Source: Desulfatibacillum aliphaticivorans DSM 15576
GTDB lineage: Bacteria > Desulfobacterota > Desulfobacteria > Desulfobacterales > Desulfatibacillaceae
Direction: 5' to 3'
NCBI RefSeq assembly: GCF_000429905.1
Contig: NZ_AUCT01000003.1
Coordinates: 310,001-374,000 of the forward strand
DNA: 64,000 bases
Below the pieces are notes generated by a model. It made no database searches and was not told where the DNA came from. It worked only from the letters and a program-made list of their open reading frames with translations. Of the stretch, positions 17,140 through 26,178 are shown piece after piece (positions within the stretch are counted from its first letter, which is position 1; every line of letters starts with the position of its first letter). The position numbers and the translations under genes were made by a program.

Positions 17140-18972
17140 CTACCCGTGGACGGCTTTGCGTTTTTGCGCTTCCAATCCCGCGCTCCTCATATTCAGAGGG
17201 TGAAAGGCGTTTTTCCGGGCTATCAGGCGGCTGTGCTTGTTGATAATCCCGGCCATTTTGTTTAAAAAGGCGTAATCCAGGCATAAAATGGCCTGATCGC
17301 TTTTTTGCTTGAACTCCAGCAAGCCTTCATGCCCCTCGAAGCCGCAGGCCCGGGCGCACAGGCAATGCTCGTCCGTAAGATTCACGGCATAGCCCTTGTC
17401 CGCCAGAATCTGGGAAAAGCGTCCGGCCTCCTCCAGCATTTCCTTAAAGGAGCGTCCGTTCAGGTTAATGCCAATGTCCGGCCAGGTTTTGGGATCCTTG
17501 CCCAGTTCAAAATTGTACCGCATGTAGGTGGGCAAAAAGTCTTCCGGCAGATCAAAGCCGTAGCGCACCTGCTCCTCAAACCACCGGGCGCCGGGCAAGG
17601 GCCCGGCCGGAGTCACCAGCACGGAATCCACGCGGCAGTTGCGTTCTTCCAGTTTTTGCAAAAACTCCAGGTTATCGTGCATGATTTCCTCCGCGCCCAG
17701 GCCCTTGGGAAGAGGAACAGGATGGATAAAGCTAAGCCCCACGTCCACGTGAGTCTTTTCCAGCCTGGAAGCCTCTTTGATGGCGGCGACCGTATAAAAC
17801 AGGTCGTCCACGGTATTGCCTTTTTCCACAATTTCATCCAAAACCCGCTGGTTAGCCGCTTCCACGCCCAGGAACACGGCTCGCAATCCGGCCTTGGCCA
17901 TAACCTGGTATTTGTGCACAAGCTCCGGGTAACGCTTTATCGCGCTGTGCTCTCCCCGGGTGAACATGGAAAACTCCATGTTGACGCCGCGGGACAGGGC
18001 CTTGAGAGCGATTTTGTAGCCTTTGTTGGCAGGGGTGGCGGAGCTGGAAAAGCGAAAAAGGCCGATGTCCTGCGTGATGAGGTGCTCGATTTCAGCCATG
18101 GTCCGGATGATCTTGCGGGGACGGTAGCCGCCCAGACTGGTTTTGTGAGCGCAAAAAGCGCAGCCTTTTTTATAATAGCAGCCCAGATCGTCCACGACCA
18201 CTCCCACGTTCACCTTGCCTTCCCCGCAGGAGTACAAAGGCAGGGGAAGATCGTCCAGGGAGGCGAATTTTGCGCTGGTTTTCAGGATCGCCCCGTCCTT
18301 CCGATAGACAAGGTTGGGAATCAGGTCCCGGTCGGCCATGGAGGCGATGAAGGAAAGGATTTGGCCCTTTTTCCAGCCCTGGGCGCGTTTGTCAGCTGCA
18401 ATCTCCGCAACCCGGACAAGAGCCTTTTCGCCCTCCGAATACACGCCCAGGTCGAACTGATTGTCCGTCAGGCAATCCTCCTGAAACTGGTTCATTTGAG
18501 GGCCGCCGGATATGATGATGGTCTCGGGGGCGTGCTCCTGAACCAAAGCCGCCAACCTCTCGGAGTAGATATGGCGTTTGCCCAGCCAGGTTTTAATCCC
18601 CAGAATATGATAGCGTCCCTTTTGGATTTTCAAGGCCAGGTCCAAAAGGTACTCCTCCATTTTCCCGGCGATGATTTGGCTCGCCTCCTCCTGCAAGGCG
18701 TACCAGGACCGCATATCGCCGGCATCCGGATTAGACCGGAACACCCTGGGCGCCAGCAGGGAGAGCTTGGCGGAAAGGCTTCTGACGCCGGGAATGCTTT
18801 GCACGAAACCGGTCATAAAATCCATGTTGGCCGGGTCGTCCAGTTCCACGTCCACGCCCTTGGCTTCGCAGGCGGCCTGCAAATAAGCCAGGCCGTTGTC
18901 CAGAAAACTGTCGCTGGCGGAGTACACTTGCCCCATCATGGAGTTCCACAGGTATATTTTTGCTTGTTTCAT
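17140..18972 (-). CDS. Radical SAM protein with B12-binding-like domain and CX5CX2C motif
   Basis: A 610-residue protein. The N-terminal 200 residues resemble a cobalamin-binding Rossmann domain (IIISGGPQMN at about 152-161, VYSEGEKAL at about 177-185) but lack the DxHxxG B12 ligand motif. The radical SAM cluster region reads GCYYKKGCAFCAHK: Cys 265, 271 and 274, i.e. CX5CX2C rather than the usual CX3CX2C, confirmed codon by codon on the minus strand. FLGVEAANQRVLDEI matches the core beta-4 region. A further Cys group, HCLCARACGF, lies in the C-terminal part. It starts 3 bases after the stop of the acyltransferase gene, hence one operon. Function unknown; a modification of the acyltransferase product is plausible. 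Confidence 0.75.
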   Translation of the reverse strand: MKQAKIYLWNSMMGQVYSASDSFLDNGLAYLQAACEAKGVDVELDDPANMDFMTGFVQSIPGVRSLSAKLSLLAPRVFRSNPDAGDMRSWYALQEEASQIIAGKMEEYLLDLALKIQKGRYHILGIKTWLGKRHIYSERLAALVQEHAPETIIISGGPQMNQFQEDCLTDNQFDLGVYSEGEKALVRVAEIAADKRAQGWKKGQILSFIASMADRDLIPNLVYRKDGAILKTSAKFASLDDLPLPLYSCGEGKVNVGVVVDDLGCYYKKGCAFCAHKTSLGGYRPRKIIRTMAEIEHLITQDIGLFRFSSSATPANKGYKIALKALSRGVNMEFSMFTRGEHSAIKRYPELVHKYQVMAKAGLRAVFLGVEAANQRVLDEIVEKGNTVDDLFYTVAAIKEASRLEKTHVDVGLSFIHPVPLPKGLGAEEIMHDNLEFLQKLEERNCRVDSVLVTPAGPLPGARWFEEQVRYGFDLPEDFLPTYMRYNFELGKDPKTWPDIGINLNGRSFKEMLEEAGRFSQILADKGYAVNLTDEHCLCARACGFEGHEGLLEFKQKSDQAILCLDYAFLNKMAGIINKHSRLIARKNAFHPLNMRSAGLEAQKRKAVHG

Positions 18973-18974
18973 GG

Positions 18975-19982
18975 TTAATTCCTCCCTTCGGTTTTGAGTT
19001 GTTCATTTTCCATGGGGCATTCATGGGTTTTGTTGGCGATGTAAGGCGCGCCTTTGGCCGTGCACGCCCTGTTGGGGCACAGGCAAAGGAATCCGTCCTT
19101 GTCCCATTTGTCGCGGTAGACCTTTTTGATCATGTGCTCCGCCGGCCCGGTCAGGGGCTTCCTGAAGTCGATGATCAGGGCCGCGGTGATGTTGCGCACG
19201 GTTTGCTCCATATAAAGGGACATGCCGGGAATGGGGGTGACGCCGTATTTCTGATACATGGGCACGTGGTTCACGTCGCTCTGGCCGATGAGCAAATCCA
19301 GGCCGGAGTGGCAGGCGTAAGTCAGGGACGACGCCATGACCAGCCTGCTGACGCCGAAGCCCCGATAATCGGGATGCACCACGTTGCGGCTGCTTTCGGC
19401 GTATTGCACGCCGCCGGCGTCCCACTCGGTTAGCAAATGGGAAAGGTCCACGCTTTCGGCCATGGGCGAAAAAGCCCGCAACGGCTGGCGCACGTAGTCA
19501 GCCAGGGTAAGGCCGGGATGGTCCTCCAGGGACGGATTGTCGTGCTCCAGAAGGGCGTCGATGTAGGAGGCGAAGGGCTCCTGGCGCTCCCTGAATATGA
19601 GGCGGGTGGTTCCCACCAGGACGTCGCCCGCCCCGGTTCTTTCAAACACGCCGAAGGGAATGCTGTAGGGCGAAAACTTGTCCAGATCTATCCGAAGCCT
19701 GTTGTGCTGGTTGAGATAATGCAAATGGTCGTACACGCCGTAGCTCAGGCGGCATGAGGCGAGGAAGTCTTGATAATTATCGATGATCCTGGCCGTAAAA
19801 ACCGATTGAACTTCCTGCTTGGCGTGAACTTGCTTGGAAAAGATGGCTTCCAAAAGCCGGTCAAAGGAACTAAGGACAATGTCCGTGTTCAGGGGTTCCG
19901 GGATGGCGTCGTAAGCGCCCTTATTGCGGAAGGATTGAAGGGGCAAACGGGCCTCGTCCTCGCCGAAAACCACAGAGCCCAT
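18975..19982 (-). CDS. GNAT-fold acyltransferase, FeeM / autoinducer-synthase-like
   Basis: A 335-residue protein. The middle region resembles N-acyl amino acid synthases and the acyltransferases found near exosortase loci: AESSRNVVHPDYRGFGVSRL (about residues 186-205), then a GLDLL and MYQKYG arrangement typical of the acetyl-CoA/acyl-ACP binding half of GNAT folds. The C-terminus carries four Cys in CLCPNRACTAKG and ECPM, a possible small metal site. If the assignment holds, it would join an acyl chain to an amine in the cytoplasm. The start ATG lies inside a run of nine A, overlapping the upstream gene by 62 bases in a different frame; coherent sequence begins at the first residue. It is coupled to the downstream radical SAM gene (2-base gap). 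Confidence 0.6.
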   Translation of the reverse strand: MGSVVFGEDEARLPLQSFRNKGAYDAIPEPLNTDIVLSSFDRLLEAIFSKQVHAKQEVQSVFTARIIDNYQDFLASCRLSYGVYDHLHYLNQHNRLRIDLDKFSPYSIPFGVFERTGAGDVLVGTTRLIFRERQEPFASYIDALLEHDNPSLEDHPGLTLADYVRQPLRAFSPMAESVDLSHLLTEWDAGGVQYAESSRNVVHPDYRGFGVSRLVMASSLTYACHSGLDLLIGQSDVNHVPMYQKYGVTPIPGMSLYMEQTVRNITAALIIDFRKPLTGPAEHMIKKVYRDKWDKDGFLCLCPNRACTAKGAPYIANKTHECPMENEQLKTEGRN

Positions 19983-20334
19983 TTTTTTTTCCCACGAAAT
20001 TCCATCTCAGGTAATCCGTTAAGTCAAGACCGTTTTGAATGTTCCGGCCGGTTAGGTCTGAGCCGAAATCCCCCTGAGCGGGATTGACCCTGTAGTCTGC
20101 GCATACAATTTGCACGGCATCCTCCGTATACTTGTAATTTCTGTCAATGGTTTCCACCGCTTCCTGCGCGGTTCGCGCCAGGGAGAGGTTCCCCTGGATG
20201 CTCTTCTGGCCGGTCCTCAGGCGAACGATGTCGTTCAACCTTCCACTCTGGACCATGGCCTGAAAAAACTGATGCCTGCCCACCAGGCTCTCGGCGTCGG
20301 GCGCCACGAGCACAATGAAATAGTCTAATTTCAT
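19921..20334 (-). CDS. 137-residue protein of unknown function, overlaps the acyltransferase frame
   Basis: ATG at 20334 is preferred over ATG at 20340 because AAAGGAG ends directly before the earlier codon and is well spaced for the later one. The protein begins MKLDYFIVLVAPDAES. It looks natural up to about residue 118 (LRWNFVGKK), where the reading frame reaches nine A (19982-19990). The last 20 residues (from NGLCGFRRGR) look like out-of-frame sequence of the next gene. This suggests either an authentic short C-terminus with overlap coupling, or a slip at the A-run that fuses this protein with the acyltransferase into one of about 450 residues. No known domain. First gene of the 20.3-17.1 kb operon. 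Confidence 0.55.
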   Translation of the reverse strand: MKLDYFIVLVAPDAESLVGRHQFFQAMVQSGRLNDIVRLRTGQKSIQGNLSLARTAQEAVETIDRNYKYTEDAVQIVCADYRVNPAQGDFGSDLTGRNIQNGLDLTDYLRWNFVGKKNGLCGFRRGRGPFAPSILPQ

Positions 20335-21003
20335 ACGCATCTCCTTTCACTAAGGTCTTGAAAAATATTGTAAAACACCTTGCTATTACTACATAAGAAA
20401 CCGATTTTCTTATGTACCTAAAAGAATATATTGTCTTGTTTATTTCGTCAATTTTTTACAAATATGCTATTTTTATGCATCTGAAACCGGAGGCATATGA
20501 ATAAAAAATGGCGTTCAATAGGGCTTGACACACTCTTTTGACCAAGAGAAGAATTGTTAACTGAAAAGATGCAGTAATTCTTGCTCTACTTTTCTAAAAA
20601 AACTCGCCTTGGCTGGAAAAAAAGGAGCGCTCCGAAGACTCCCCGGATAGGAAAACCCAGGAGTTCTCCTTTTTTAAAGGCCCGATTTTCAAAAGCCCCG
20701 GATAAGGCGGTTTGAGGCAGTTTTTCCTCTCTTGCAATTCATGAAATACTAGTGTTTAATGATCGTACACATGGGACATCAATTTTGTTGCTGATAAATC
20801 AAGAAGCCAAATCTTTTCACGCTGAAATATGAAGGGAAAAGGCGCTTTTCCGTTATTTCGGCTTTACGGCCCTGGCGGTTATCCGGTTAATGCCTTTTGC
20901 GGGAGGAGGATGCCGGGGCGATGGCAAGGCTGTACAGCGTTGCAGCGGTCATTTGGTCGATTCACTATACGTTCCTGCATGGACAATATGTGAGAGGTGC
21001 GCG
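20335..21003. other. Divergent AT-rich intergenic region
   Basis: 669 bases between the acyltransferase operon (minus) and the giant SBBP gene (plus). Besides the promoter/operator candidate annotated below, there is a weak long hairpin (arms AAAAAAGGAG 20618-20627 and CTCCTTTTTT 20666-20675). No coding frame is convincing. Confidence 0.5.
20391..20451 (-). promoter_or_regulatory. Candidate promoter and operator palindrome of the acyltransferase operon
   Basis: Read on the minus strand, TTGACG (20451-20446) and TATATT (20430-20425) stand 15 bases apart, a slightly short sigma70 spacing. Just downstream is a perfect inverted repeat with 10-bp arms ACATAAGAAA (20391-20400) and TTTCTTATGT (20406-20415) and a 5-base loop. 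It would overlap the transcription start or early leader, 57-81 bases before the ATG at 20334. It could be a repressor site or a leader hairpin. Confidence 0.45.
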
Positions 21004-24000
21004 ATGTGTGCGAGTTCTTCCCGATTCCCCGGCAAAGGCATGAAGAATTGCGTTAGGCTTTCCTTGCGGCTTTTTTGGGCGGCATTTCTTTTAACGTGCA
21101 TATTCCCGGTTTTCGCTCCTTTAGCGGCGCAAGTCGCCCCGGATCCGCCGGCGCAGTCAAAATGGGCGAACGCTGCCGTTCGGCGCCTGCCCATGACCTT
21201 TGAGCCCAATGCAGGCCAGGCGCAGGGACAGGTGCGTTTTATCGCCCGCTGCCCTGGCGCCGTACTATATTTTTACGATAATGCCGTGGATTTTTGCGTG
21301 GAAGGCGGGAATGGGGCCTCCGGGGACCGGGGAGGCAATACGTCCGGGATTCGGCGGACGGATCGAATTCGCATGCGTTTGGACGGCGCCAGGCCGTCTC
21401 CGCAAATTGAGGCCGTGGGCAGGCTTCCGGGCAAGGCCAATTACTTTACGGGAAAAAATCCCGCCCAATGGAAAACCGGCATCCCCACCTATCGGAAGGT
21501 AAAGTACCATTCCGTGTATCCGGGGATTGACCTGGTTTTTTACGGAAATCCCCGGATGCTGGAGTACGATTTTATCGTCCGCCCCGGAACGGATCCATCC
21601 CAAATACGCATCGCCTTTGAAGGCGCAAAAGCAGACAAGGCATCGCCCAATGGCGCCCTGGAATTGTCCGCGCCCGGGGGCCTGCGGGTTTTGCAGCACA
21701 AGCCCGTTATTTACCAGGAGGATGGAGGCTTGCGTCAGCCGGTGGAAGGCGGCTACGAAAAACTGGGTCCGGGCCTGTATGGGTTTGAACTGGCCTCTTA
21801 TGACGCGGCGCGGCCCCTGGTCATAGATCCGGCCCTGCAGTTTTCCTCCTATATCGGGGGTACGGACGAGGACATTATAAATGCGGACAGGGTGGACGGG
21901 ATCGCCGTGGACGCAGACGGAGGCGTGTATATAGGCGGAATTACCACCGCCTCGGACTTTCCCGTAATCAGCCAGATATCCGGCGCCGTATACTCTTCCC
22001 CCGTAACAAAAAAGTACGACGCCTGGGTGGCGAAAGTGCATCGTTCCGGCGCCTTTCTGGAGTGGAGCACCCTCCTGGGCGGCTCGGGTCAGGACAAGGT
22101 TAACGACCTGGCCTTGAATTCCAACGGCGATGTGGTGGTTGTAGGAAGAGCTTCCTCCAATTTTCCCGAAATGTCGCCTTTGTTTTCGGAGGGAGAATTT
22201 TTTGCCGCTCAAATCAGCGGGGACGGCGCCAGCTTGTTGTTCTCCACCCGATTCGGAGGAAGCGACGGCGGAGAGGCGTCGGCCATAGCCGTGGATTCCA
22301 ACGACAATATATGCATCACAGGCCATACCACCGCGGAGGACTTCCCCGTAACGGCCGGCGCTTATCAAAGCGCATTGAATGTGGACGAAGCCCAGTTCGC
22401 AGACGATGCCTTTGTCCTAAAAATCAATCCCCAGGCCGGCATGCTGCTTTATTCCAGCTATTTGGGGGGAAGCAAGACAGACTGGGGAAGGGGCGTGGCC
22501 GTGGACGGAAGCGGATGCATTTATGTGGCCGGCGAAACCATGTCAACGGATTTCCCCACGGCCAGCGCCTATCAAGGAGCCCACGGGGGGGGCTCTTACG
22601 ACGGATTTGTGGCCAAACTTACGGCCAACGGCTCGGCGCTGGAGTATTCCACCTATTTGGGATCGGATGAAACAGGGTCGGGCTCGGCCTCGGAACGATG
22701 CACGGCCATCGCCCTGGATTCCAGCAACAGGGCCTATGTGACCGGCGTGACCACGTCGACCTCCTTTCCCACGTTGAACGCCGTCCAAAGCGCCTGCGGA
22801 GGGGGGGCGGACGCATTTGTCGCGGAATTCTCGGCGTCGGGAAACGAACTGGTCTTTTCCACCTATTTGGGAGGGGCGAATACGGATTACGGCTACGCCC
22901 TCACCCTGGACGCTTCAGGATACATCTATGTGGCCGGCCAAACCAGCTCCGACGGCGCCGACGGCGACGCCTTTCCTTTGGTTGACGCGATCCAGCCGAG
23001 TTACGCCTTGGGCGGCGACCCCAACAACAATTGGTGGGACGGCTTTGTATCAATATACACGCCGGGAGGCGCGGTCCTTGACTTCTCCACTTATCTGGGC
23101 GGAAACAATTGGGACTCCTTAGCTGCAATAGCGGTGGACGCCTTGGGCGACGTTTACGTAGGGGGCAACACGACCTCCCAAACCTATCCGGTTCTGGGAG
23201 CCATTACGTTTCCGGGAGGGACCTTTCCCACCCAGGACTCCCTGCAGGGAACCTACGACGGAATCGTGGCGAAAATTTCCTTAGGGGCTCCCGTTTTCAG
23301 CGATATGGAACTGTCCCTGGAGGAGGAAGCCGATCCGGTTAAAGTGGGGCAAACTCTGACATACACCTTTACGGTGGAAAACAAGGGCCCGGACTTGGCA
23401 ACGAACGCAACCCTGACGGGCGAGCTTTCCGGGATCTTCGACTCCGTGGTCTTAACCCCGTCATCCGGAACCTGTTCGGGCGGAGAGTCCTTCAACTGCG
23501 ACCTGGGCGACATTGACCCGGCGTCTACAGCGACCGTGACGCTCACGGCGACTCCGGCCCGCATAGGGACGGGCGGCGTGGAAGCCTTTGCCTTCAGCGA
23601 CTCGGGGGAATCCAACACGGATAACAATTACGTCAGCGAAGAGACGGATTTCACCCCGGCCTCGGATTTAATCCCGGATCCCACATTCATGGTCTTCCCT
23701 GCCACGGAAACAGGCGGGCGCTCCAAACTCCAAACATTCACCATAACCAACAGCGCCTCCGTTAACCGGAGCATTGGGCAGGTCAATTTTTCCGGCGCCA
23801 ATGCAAGCGAGTTTTTAATAGACAGCAATTCGTGTTCGGGCGAAACCCTGTCCCCCGGCGCCCAGTGCAGCATCGTCGCGGCTATGGCGCCCATTAACTC
23901 CGGCGATAAGGAAGCTCTGTTAAACATTCCCTCCGACGATCCCGCCTTCCCGGTGGTGGAAATACCCGTGAACGGACAAGGCTTTGTGCTGGGTCCGCCC

Positions 24001-25233
24001 ACCATCGTGCTGCGCAAAACAGGACAAACCACCAGCTACGCAACGGGCGACGACGGAGATCTTCAAAAAGGCATGGATTGGCCCGATCCGCGCTTTCAGG
24101 ACAATGGCGACGGCACGATGACGGACCTCCTGACCGGCCTTATGTGGCTCAAACACAGCACCTGTTCGGCGGCCATCGGCATCGGGACCTTTTATTACGG
24201 CGAGTTAACATGGCAGCAAGCCCTTGACTTCGTGGCCGGCATCAACGACGGAACTTATGACATCAGCGCCTGCGGCGGATATACAGCCGACTATACGGAT
24301 TGGCGCCTGCCCAACGCCAACGAAATGAAAACCCTGTTTTGCGGAGAACCCACGGTGAGCGGCTCCGACCTGCTCACGTCCTGGGGGTTCATCCCCTGGT
24401 ATTCTCCCATAGGAGGCGAGCAGAGATGGTGGACCTCCACCAGCGACGCATCCTATTACTCCACAGCGGCGTTGTACGGCGCCGTGCGGCTTTATCCTAT
24501 TAAAAACCGCGCTAAAGATCCAGGCCCGTACTCCACAAGCTATACGCAAGCCTGGCCCGCGCGCGACGCCGGCGTCACGCCTGTTTGCGCCGTGGCCCGG
24601 ACTGGCCAGACCAAATGCTTCGACGCCGCAAATACGGAAATAAGCTGCCTGGGCTCCGGCCAGGATGGAGAGCTGAACAGCGGCGTTGCTCCGCCCTCGC
24701 CCCGGTTTATTGATCACAAGGACGGAACGGTGACGGACTTCATGACGCACCTCATGTGGCTGCAAAACGCATCTTCCCAGGGGGAAAGAACGTGGACGAG
24801 CGCCCTGGCGCGGCTTCAGGAGCTTAACGCCTCGTCCTACCTGGGCTACACGGATTGGAGGCTCCCGAACTCGGAGGAAATGGCGAGCCTGCTGGACCAC
24901 AGCAACTCAGACCCAACCCTGCCCTCAGATCATCCGTTTTCCAATGTTCAACGAAAATATTGGACGTCCACGGCATACACCGCTGCCTGGAGGCTTCGCC
25001 TGAATATGCGGGAAGGCGACTTTTATGGGGAAGACCCCTCCGAATACAATTATGTATGGCCCGTACGGGGAGGGGCGAAGGATTTCTATTTGGTGGACGC
25101 CGTCGCCGTGCTTCAAATCCTGACCCTGCAGGAACCGTCCATGACGTCCAGAATCAAGGATATCAATGACGATGGGGTCCTTGACCTGGCGGAAGCCATT
25201 TATATTATGCAGAGTCTCCTTGAGATGCGGTAA
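21004..25233 (+). CDS. Giant secreted SBBP-repeat / DUF11 / DUF1566 surface protein
   Basis: 1409 residues from ATG 21004, which has GAGAGG six bases upstream; in-frame ATGs at 20890 and 21040 have poorer sites. Order: signal sequence with hydrophobic core SLRLFWAAFLLTCIFPVFA (about 19-37); a beta-propeller of SBBP repeats to about residue 760, with recurring units such as FSTYLGG, IAVDSNDNICITGHTTAEDF and VDGSGCIYVAGET; one DUF11 domain (about 770-880); an Ig-like choice-of-anchor domain (TFTITNSASVNRS, about 890-990); two DUF1566 (Fib_succ_major-like) domains, both with DGTxTDxxTxLMWL; and a C-terminal dockerin/EF-hand-like stretch with DINDDGVLDLAEAIYIMQSL. It is probably exported and surface-bound; adhesive or scaffold functions are typical of such architectures. 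No enzyme motif. Confidence 0.85.
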   Translation: MCASSSRFPGKGMKNCVRLSLRLFWAAFLLTCIFPVFAPLAAQVAPDPPAQSKWANAAVRRLPMTFEPNAGQAQGQVRFIARCPGAVLYFYDNAVDFCVEGGNGASGDRGGNTSGIRRTDRIRMRLDGARPSPQIEAVGRLPGKANYFTGKNPAQWKTGIPTYRKVKYHSVYPGIDLVFYGNPRMLEYDFIVRPGTDPSQIRIAFEGAKADKASPNGALELSAPGGLRVLQHKPVIYQEDGGLRQPVEGGYEKLGPGLYGFELASYDAARPLVIDPALQFSSYIGGTDEDIINADRVDGIAVDADGGVYIGGITTASDFPVISQISGAVYSSPVTKKYDAWVAKVHRSGAFLEWSTLLGGSGQDKVNDLALNSNGDVVVVGRASSNFPEMSPLFSEGEFFAAQISGDGASLLFSTRFGGSDGGEASAIAVDSNDNICITGHTTAEDFPVTAGAYQSALNVDEAQFADDAFVLKINPQAGMLLYSSYLGGSKTDWGRGVAVDGSGCIYVAGETMSTDFPTASAYQGAHGGGSYDGFVAKLTANGSALEYSTYLGSDETGSGSASERCTAIALDSSNRAYVTGVTTSTSFPTLNAVQSACGGGADAFVAEFSASGNELVFSTYLGGANTDYGYALTLDASGYIYVAGQTSSDGADGDAFPLVDAIQPSYALGGDPNNNWWDGFVSIYTPGGAVLDFSTYLGGNNWDSLAAIAVDALGDVYVGGNTTSQTYPVLGAITFPGGTFPTQDSLQGTYDGIVAKISLGAPVFSDMELSLEEEADPVKVGQTLTYTFTVENKGPDLATNATLTGELSGIFDSVVLTPSSGTCSGGESFNCDLGDIDPASTATVTLTATPARIGTGGVEAFAFSDSGESNTDNNYVSEETDFTPASDLIPDPTFMVFPATETGGRSKLQTFTITNSASVNRSIGQVNFSGANASEFLIDSNSCSGETLSPGAQCSIVAAMAPINSGDKEALLNIPSDDPAFPVVEIPVNGQGFVLGPPTIVLRKTGQTTSYATGDDGDLQKGMDWPDPRFQDNGDGTMTDLLTGLMWLKHSTCSAAIGIGTFYYGELTWQQALDFVAGINDGTYDISACGGYTADYTDWRLPNANEMKTLFCGEPTVSGSDLLTSWGFIPWYSPIGGEQRWWTSTSDASYYSTAALYGAVRLYPIKNRAKDPGPYSTSYTQAWPARDAGVTPVCAVARTGQTKCFDAANTEISCLGSGQDGELNSGVAPPSPRFIDHKDGTVTDFMTHLMWLQNASSQGERTWTSALARLQELNASSYLGYTDWRLPNSEEMASLLDHSNSDPTLPSDHPFSNVQRKYWTSTAYTAAWRLRLNMREGDFYGEDPSEYNYVWPVRGGAKDFYLVDAVAVLQILTLQEPSMTSRIKDINDDGVLDLAEAIYIMQSLLEMR

Positions 25234-25260
25234 AACTTAGGAATGCAGGCGCTGAAACGC

Positions 25261-25295
25261 CCTCCGGCCGGAAGCCTTTCCGCGTCGGCCGGAGG
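25261..25295. terminator. Hairpin between convergent genes
   Basis: Perfect 10-bp arms CCTCCGGCCG (25261-25270) and CGGCCGGAGG (25286-25295) with a 15-base loop, placed after the giant plus-strand gene and before the 3' end of the minus-strand membrane gene. Without a T-run; probably acts in both directions. Confidence 0.6.
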
Positions 25296-25350
25296 TATAA
25301 GCGATCATGATGGCCCGGATAAACTGATAACCTCAAAAAGCCCCATGCGC

Positions 25351-25971
25351 CTATGGCTGCACAATGTCGCCGCCCTGCGAGGCGCCGGCCTTGGCCGTTT
25401 CGGCCTTTCTCGCTTCTCCGACCGCTTTGGCCTCTTCCGCCTGACGCCGGACGCTTTCGGATTTGTCCTTCCGCTCCTGGGGATTTCTGATGCCCAGTTT
25501 GGTAAATATGCGAAAAATGCCGTCGCTGCCGCCTGCGATCAGCATCGCGCTCAAGACCTTGCCTCCCCAGAAAGTCCCCTCATAGGTGGTGAAGGCTTGC
25601 ACGGAGTTGGCGATGATATCCAGGTTGTATTTGGAAAAAATCGCGTAGGCGAGAATGATTACCAGAGGGGTTTTGACGCCTTTGCCCTCGCAAAACCTGG
25701 CGAAATACGTCCAGTTGAATATGGGAGTCATGGCGGTTTCAAATATCAGGGATAAAACCAGAAAAAGAGCGAGCACATTTCCCATCTGCTCCCAGTCCGC
25801 TTTTACCTTGACAACCAAGCCTTTTTCAGAGGCATCGGCATTGCCTCCCTGGTCAACGGTTTGAACGGCCAGGTTTTGCTGGGCGTTTTGCTCCGTCTCG
25901 CCTGCCGCCATCGCGCCGCAAGCCAGGACCATAGCCAACACAAGCAATATAACTATTCCTATTTTTTTCAT
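25351..25971 (-). CDS. Small membrane protein with signal peptide and charged tail
   Basis: 206 residues. The start at 25971 is set by AAGGAGGCGGTC directly before the ATG; the longer frame from 25992 is rejected. Signal peptide MKKIGIVILLVLAMVLACG with cleavage near AMAA. Two to three hydrophobic helices follow (about 66-85, 100-115 and 133-150), then a C-terminal tail rich in Ala, Lys, Glu and Arg (RRQAEEAKAVGEARKAETAK) likely to be an exposed helix. No family recognised; the helix-helix-charged-tail layout is vaguely holin-like but there is no phage context. A good sigma70 promoter lies about 110 bases upstream. Confidence 0.7.
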   Translation of the reverse strand: MKKIGIVILLVLAMVLACGAMAAGETEQNAQQNLAVQTVDQGGNADASEKGLVVKVKADWEQMGNVLALFLVLSLIFETAMTPIFNWTYFARFCEGKGVKTPLVIILAYAIFSKYNLDIIANSVQAFTTYEGTFWGGKVLSAMLIAGGSDGIFRIFTKLGIRNPQERKDKSESVRRQAEEAKAVGEARKAETAKAGASQGGDIVQP

Positions 25972-26085
25972 GACCGCCTCCTTGATGGACAATCCTGCAA
26001 AAATAGCTGGTAAAGGCCCCGATAACGCCGGCGCTTCAAGGTCGTGAAGATGAGAAAAAACAAAGATGAAAATCAGTATGGGACG

Positions 26086-26115
26086 AGTATAAGATTAGTA
26101 GAGGGAAAGTGTCAA
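26086..26115 (-). promoter_or_regulatory. Sigma70-type promoter for the small membrane protein gene
   Basis: On the minus strand TTGACA (26115-26110) and TATACT (26091-26086) are separated by 18 bases. The first is a perfect -35 and the second matches five of six -10 positions. About 115 bases before the ATG at 25971. Confidence 0.6.
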
Positions 26116-26178
26116 TATTTAAAGGAATTCAGATGAGAATTATATTTGCCGACGCCGCAATAAAGGGAAAAGGAAGAT

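Noticed and set aside
17305..18978. 557-codon plus-strand frame
   Set aside because: Antisense to the radical SAM gene, His/Gly/Gln-rich without domains; composition artefact.
20890..21003. Cyclic-di-GMP or other riboswitch before the giant surface-protein gene
   Set aside because: The GC-rich leader loosely suggests structure but lacks the conserved GEMM core sequences.
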